Origin: Blautia sp. Marseille-P3087
Lineage (GTDB): Bacteria; Bacillota; Clostridia; Lachnospirales; Lachnospiraceae
Reading direction: 5' to 3'
NCBI RefSeq assembly: GCF_900120195.1
Contig: NZ_LT635539.1
Span: 2,389,441-2,453,440 of the forward strand
Length of the DNA stretch: 64,000 nucleotides
The position numbers and the translations under genes were made by a program. Shown piece after piece: positions 60,987 through 64,000 of the stretch. The notes below the pieces were generated by a model. That model saw only the letters and a list, made by a program, of their open reading frames with translations. It ran no database searches and had not been told where the DNA came from. Position 1 is the first letter of the stretch, and each line of letters begins with the position of its first letter.

Positions 60987-62826
60987 GGACCACAAAAAAG
61001 GTTATTTCAAGGGAACTGGGTATACACTGGTTGGGCTTGTATTTGCCATGCTCTGTGTATTGATTGAATCACTTTCAACTTATTTTGTGGTTTCGATATC
61101 CGGAATATTTATCGGCATCGGAATGACTATACTGCTGGTTCTGAATCTGATAAAAACAATTCATGATATTCAGGCAATGGAGAGCAGCCGGCAGAAGATA
61201 GAAATGGATGAGCGCAGGAACCAGATGGAGGCAATTTCGCTTCAGATGATGCAGACACTGTCCACGACGATCGAGGCAAAAGACGAATACACCAGAGGAC
61301 ATTCTCATCGTGTGGCAGAATATGCGGTGCTGATTGCTGAAGAACTGGGATGGGACAAAAAAGAAATCAGAAATCTCAGAAATGCAGCACATTTATATGA
61401 TATCGGAAGAATTGGTATTCCAGATTCAATTTTGAATAAACCGACACGCCTTACAGAAGAGGAATATGCGGTCATTAAAGAACATACGATCATCGGTGCG
61501 GAAATACTGAAAAATATCACTCTGATCGATCATGTGAAGGAAGTGGCAAGAAGCCATCATGAAAGATATGACGGAAAGGGATATCCGGATGGCCTTAAAG
61601 GAGAAGAAATCCCGCTGTATGCCAGAATCATTGCGATAGCAGACAGCTACGATGCAATGAAATCAAGGAAAATTTACAGGAATCCGCTGGCAGATGAAAT
61701 GATTTATAATGAAATATTACAGAGCCGTGGAAAGCAGTTTGATCCGGATATTGCAGATGTATTTTTGAAACTGCTGGATGAAAATCGTGTGGCAATCGAT
61801 GAAGATGGTGATTCGGACACAGAATTTGAGTTTGAGAGATTTATCACCAGTGTTATGAGTACGATGAAAAGACAGGAAGAAAGCGAAGGATTCGATTTTC
61901 TGACCGGACTGCCGATGAGAAACCGCGGCGAAAAACTTGCGGCGCAGTTTATGCAGCAGGACAATGGCTATCTGGTATTTCTGGATATGGATAATCTCAA
62001 AAAGACCAATGATATTTACGGACACAAGGCAGGTGACCGGGCGCTGAAACTTTTCGGTTCACTGCTTATGGAGCATGCGCAGCATTCAGTAGTCTGCCGA
62101 TTGGGTGGTGACGAGTTCCTGATGTTTGTGTCGGAGGTTTCGAAGGAAGAAATTATCGATATTGTGACAAGGATCCAGAAGAAATTCGAGCAGTGCAAAG
62201 AGGAAGATATGGAGATTCGTTTTGCAGATATTTCAGCCGGAATCTGTGAAGTAAACAAAGGTGATCCGTTTGAGGAATGTTACTCAAAAGCAGATAAGGC
62301 GCTGTATTATGTGAAGCAGAATGGAAAGGGAAGTTATTTCTTCTATCAGCAGATGGAAAATGAAGAGTCTGGCAGTGCCGGAACCGGAAAAGACCTGAAA
62401 ATGATTGCGAAAGCATTGCATGACAGTGGAAAATATTCCGGTGTATTCAATCTCGATTATCGTGGTTTTGCCCGGGTATTCGAATATATGAATCATCTGA
62501 GTGCACGGTATAAATACGAATACCATCTTGTAATGGTAACAATGGAAACTCAGCCGGATTCTGCACCGCATATTGAAAGCATCGAAGAGGCATTGGAATG
62601 TATGGAACATGTAATCTGCAAAAAGATCCGGAGTGTGGATGTATGCACCCGTTACAGTTCCATGCAGTATCTGATCATTCTTTTTGAAACAGAAGAAAGT
62701 AAAATTAAAGATATTATGGAGCGCATTTTTACACAGTATCGTAAAGAGTACAAAGGAACATCGCTGCTTCCGAAATATGAATATATTTCAATGATGAAAG
62801 AAGAGAAAAAAGAAACTCAGGTGTAG
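60937..62826 (+). CDS. HD-GYP/GGDEF cyclic-di-GMP protein, 5'-truncated, with altered HD motif
   Basis: 629 codons overlapping the sensor half by 50 bases in another frame. Two or three membrane helices (~6-75) precede an HD-GYP domain (~105-290), with HSHRVAEYA, HHERYDGKGYPDGL, and a changed core: AAHLYDIGRI, where Tyr154 replaces the catalytic His of the HD pair (Asp155 kept). The GGDEF domain (~320-470) has an intact GGDEF at 390-394 and could make cyclic-di-GMP. A ~150-residue C-terminal part is of unknown type. No ribosome binding site precedes the ATG. Cyclase activity is possible and phosphodiesterase activity doubtful. Confidence 0.75.
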   Translation: MKFTALTVVIVFVTIFEDHKKGYFKGTGYTLVGLVFAMLCVLIESLSTYFVVSISGIFIGIGMTILLVLNLIKTIHDIQAMESSRQKIEMDERRNQMEAISLQMMQTLSTTIEAKDEYTRGHSHRVAEYAVLIAEELGWDKKEIRNLRNAAHLYDIGRIGIPDSILNKPTRLTEEEYAVIKEHTIIGAEILKNITLIDHVKEVARSHHERYDGKGYPDGLKGEEIPLYARIIAIADSYDAMKSRKIYRNPLADEMIYNEILQSRGKQFDPDIADVFLKLLDENRVAIDEDGDSDTEFEFERFITSVMSTMKRQEESEGFDFLTGLPMRNRGEKLAAQFMQQDNGYLVFLDMDNLKKTNDIYGHKAGDRALKLFGSLLMEHAQHSVVCRLGGDEFLMFVSEVSKEEIIDIVTRIQKKFEQCKEEDMEIRFADISAGICEVNKGDPFEECYSKADKALYYVKQNGKGSYFFYQQMENEESGSAGTGKDLKMIAKALHDSGKYSGVFNLDYRGFARVFEYMNHLSARYKYEYHLVMVTMETQPDSAPHIESIEEALECMEHVICKKIRSVDVCTRYSSMQYLIILFETEESKIKDIMERIFTQYRKEYKGTSLLPKYEYISMMKEEKKETQV

Positions 62827-62843
62827 TATATAACAGAAAGATA

Positions 62844-62885
62844 TCAAGAGGGCTGTTCACATAATCACTGTGGCAGCCCTCTTGA
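62844..62885. terminator. hairpin between converging genes
   Basis: TCAAGAGGGCTG (62844-62855) pairs perfectly with CAGCCCTCTTGA (62874-62885). T-tracts are weak on both sides. Confidence 0.6.
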
Positions 62886-62920
62886 AGGTTAGAGAATATT
62901 TTTAATAAATGATTCGGTCA

Positions 62921-64000
62921 TTAGAGAATGTCGTCTCTGCGAATATATCCCGGATGTCCTTCCTCTGCAATGATCTCATTGCCGTGAATGACTTTGGCCC
63001 ATTTGTCCATTACCTGATTTTCAATATGAGCATTCTCACCAACAACAGTATGAGATAATACAACACTGTTTTTAACGACAGCACCAGGTTTGATCTGGCA
63101 GCCACGGCCGATAACAGAGTTCTCTACCGTTCCCTCAATCACGCAGCCGTTGGAAATAACAGAATTTTTGACATCTGCACCCTCCAGATACTGTGTCGGG
63201 CAGGAGTCGTTGGTTTTGGTATAAATCGGCCAGTCCGGATTGAAGAGTCCTTCGGCAGTCTTGATATCAATCAGAGAGATATTTGCATTATAGTAACTGT
63301 TAAAGTCAGTAACAGATGCAAAATAGCCTCTGTGTGCAACACCACGAACATCCAGCTCACCAAGAGAAGCGGCTACGATCTGTGGAAGGGTGTACATGGA
63401 TGAAATTTTCTTGCCCTTTTTGATCAGTTCGATGAAGAGTTCTTTCTTCATGATGTAAGTATCCATAAAGATGTTACGTTTCTGGGCGCTTCCACGGTTC
63501 TTTTCGATGGATTCGACACCCTTCTGTTTGTTTAGATTCAGAATATCGCAGTTAAGGAAAGCTTCTCTTGCGTTATCAACGGAATGATACAGAAGAGTGA
63601 TATCAGCATCGGAATCAATATGTGCCTGAAGAAGTTCACTGTAGTTTGCTGCATATACCATATAGGATGGAGCAATGATTACATATGGTTCACGCATACG
63701 TTCGATGAATTCAATGTTTTCTGCGAAAGCGGAAATATCGGTATTATATACATCATTCTCAGAACTGTTCTGAGAGAACATCAGCTGGAGCTTGCCGCGC
63801 TTGGAGTTGATGTTGTAATGGCGCCCGGTACCCAGATGCTCTACCAGTGAACGTGGTTTGCGCTTTACGTATACCTGAATACGGTCAATACCGCTGTTGC
63901 TCATATTTGAAATAGGAAAGTCAATGACACGATATCTTCCAAGGAAAGAAAAAGCACCGATCGGACGATACTGCTGAAGTCCTTCTACTTTGATATGGGT
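62921..64000 (-). CDS. glgD: glycogen biosynthesis protein GlgD (5' end outside window)
   Basis: The minus-strand frame is open to the window edge: 32 codons upstream of the Met at 63904 continue as GLQQYRPIGAFSFLGRYRVI, a GlgC/GlgD N-terminal segment, so that Met is internal. About 359 codons are visible. The nucleotidyltransferase part is followed by left-handed beta-helix repeats (SVISNGCVIEGTVENSVIGR). GlgD is the regulatory partner of ADP-glucose pyrophosphorylase GlgC; clostridial genomes carry glgC-glgD pairs, and glgC should lie beyond 64000. It would help supply ADP-glucose for glycogen. Confidence 0.9.
   Translation of the reverse strand, partial: THIKVEGLQQYRPIGAFSFLGRYRVIDFPISNMSNSGIDRIQVYVKRKPRSLVEHLGTGRHYNINSKRGKLQLMFSQNSSENDVYNTDISAFAENIEFIERMREPYVIIAPSYMVYAANYSELLQAHIDSDADITLLYHSVDNAREAFLNCDILNLNKQKGVESIEKNRGSAQKRNIFMDTYIMKKELFIELIKKGKKISSMYTLPQIVAASLGELDVRGVAHRGYFASVTDFNSYYNANISLIDIKTAEGLFNPDWPIYTKTNDSCPTQYLEGADVKNSVISNGCVIEGTVENSVIGRGCQIKPGAVVKNSVVLSHTVVGENAHIENQVMDKWAKVIHGNEIIAEEGHPGYIRRDDIL

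Overview
The window looks like chromosome from a gut-type Firmicute of the class Clostridia, most likely family Lachnospiraceae. The grounds are moderate G+C, purine-rich ribosome binding sites on almost every gene, a fabK-type fatty-acid cluster with accD and accA fused, a GlgD-type glycogen protein, and many Nik/Opp-type peptide/metal ABC transporters. The genus cannot be fixed from sequence alone (Blautia-like is a guess). I saw no rRNA, tRNA, CRISPR array, prophage or intact insertion sequence.

Layout. 1-8 kb: the tail of an upstream gene, a SEC-C protein, a histidine phosphatase and a very large secreted repeat protein. 8-13.6 kb: a same-strand run of esterase, membrane acyltransferase-like protein, two small proteins, a transglutaminase-like protein, a PAP2 phosphatase and an acylphosphatase. 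13.6-15.4 kb: a decay zone with a beheaded AAA/DUF4143 ATPase, EamA transporter scraps, a phosphatase stub and a palindromic repeat. 15.5-18.6 kb: larE-tcdA and a second secreted Cys-motif protein. 18.7-28.2 kb, minus strand: pyk, a CLC transporter, a copper operon (csoR, a 35-residue membrane peptide, copA with copZ embedded in its 3' end), 53-bp tandem repeats, a MATE pump with an apparent leader-peptide attenuator, and a frameshifted potassium channel. 28.3-43.4 kb: an AEC transporter, then the most unusual locus, a single polypeptide joining methyltransferase, M14-like amidohydrolase and methyltransferase, a LysR regulator, and two complete five-gene Nik/Opp ABC transporters. 43.6-47.3 kb: a Cys/Met-type PLP enzyme, an NhaC-family antiporter and a FadR-type GntR regulator, with a matching operator at the promoter. 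47.3-57.2 kb: the whole type II fatty-acid operon (fabH-acpP-fabK-fabD-fabG-fabF-accB-fabZ-accC-accDA) behind one strong promoter with a FabT-like operator. 57.2-64 kb: a structured intergenic segment, ftsH, an HdeD-like protein, a two-component system collapsed to one 89-codon frame, a split GGDEF/HD-GYP gene, and glgD running off the end.

How the parts work together. The fatty-acid operon would supply malonyl-CoA and carry out elongation from one transcript. The copper operon is self-contained: sensor, pump, chaperone and two operators. The 29.4-43.4 kb locus reads as an uptake and processing system for a small chelating or peptide-like molecule; a TTRTGCATAA-like motif recurs ahead of its operons. 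A second theme is gene decay by internal deletion. At least seven genes are truncated, fused or frameshifted (13.75, 15.0, 15.3, 27.5, 38.0, 60.0 and 60.9 kb), each between healthy neighbours.
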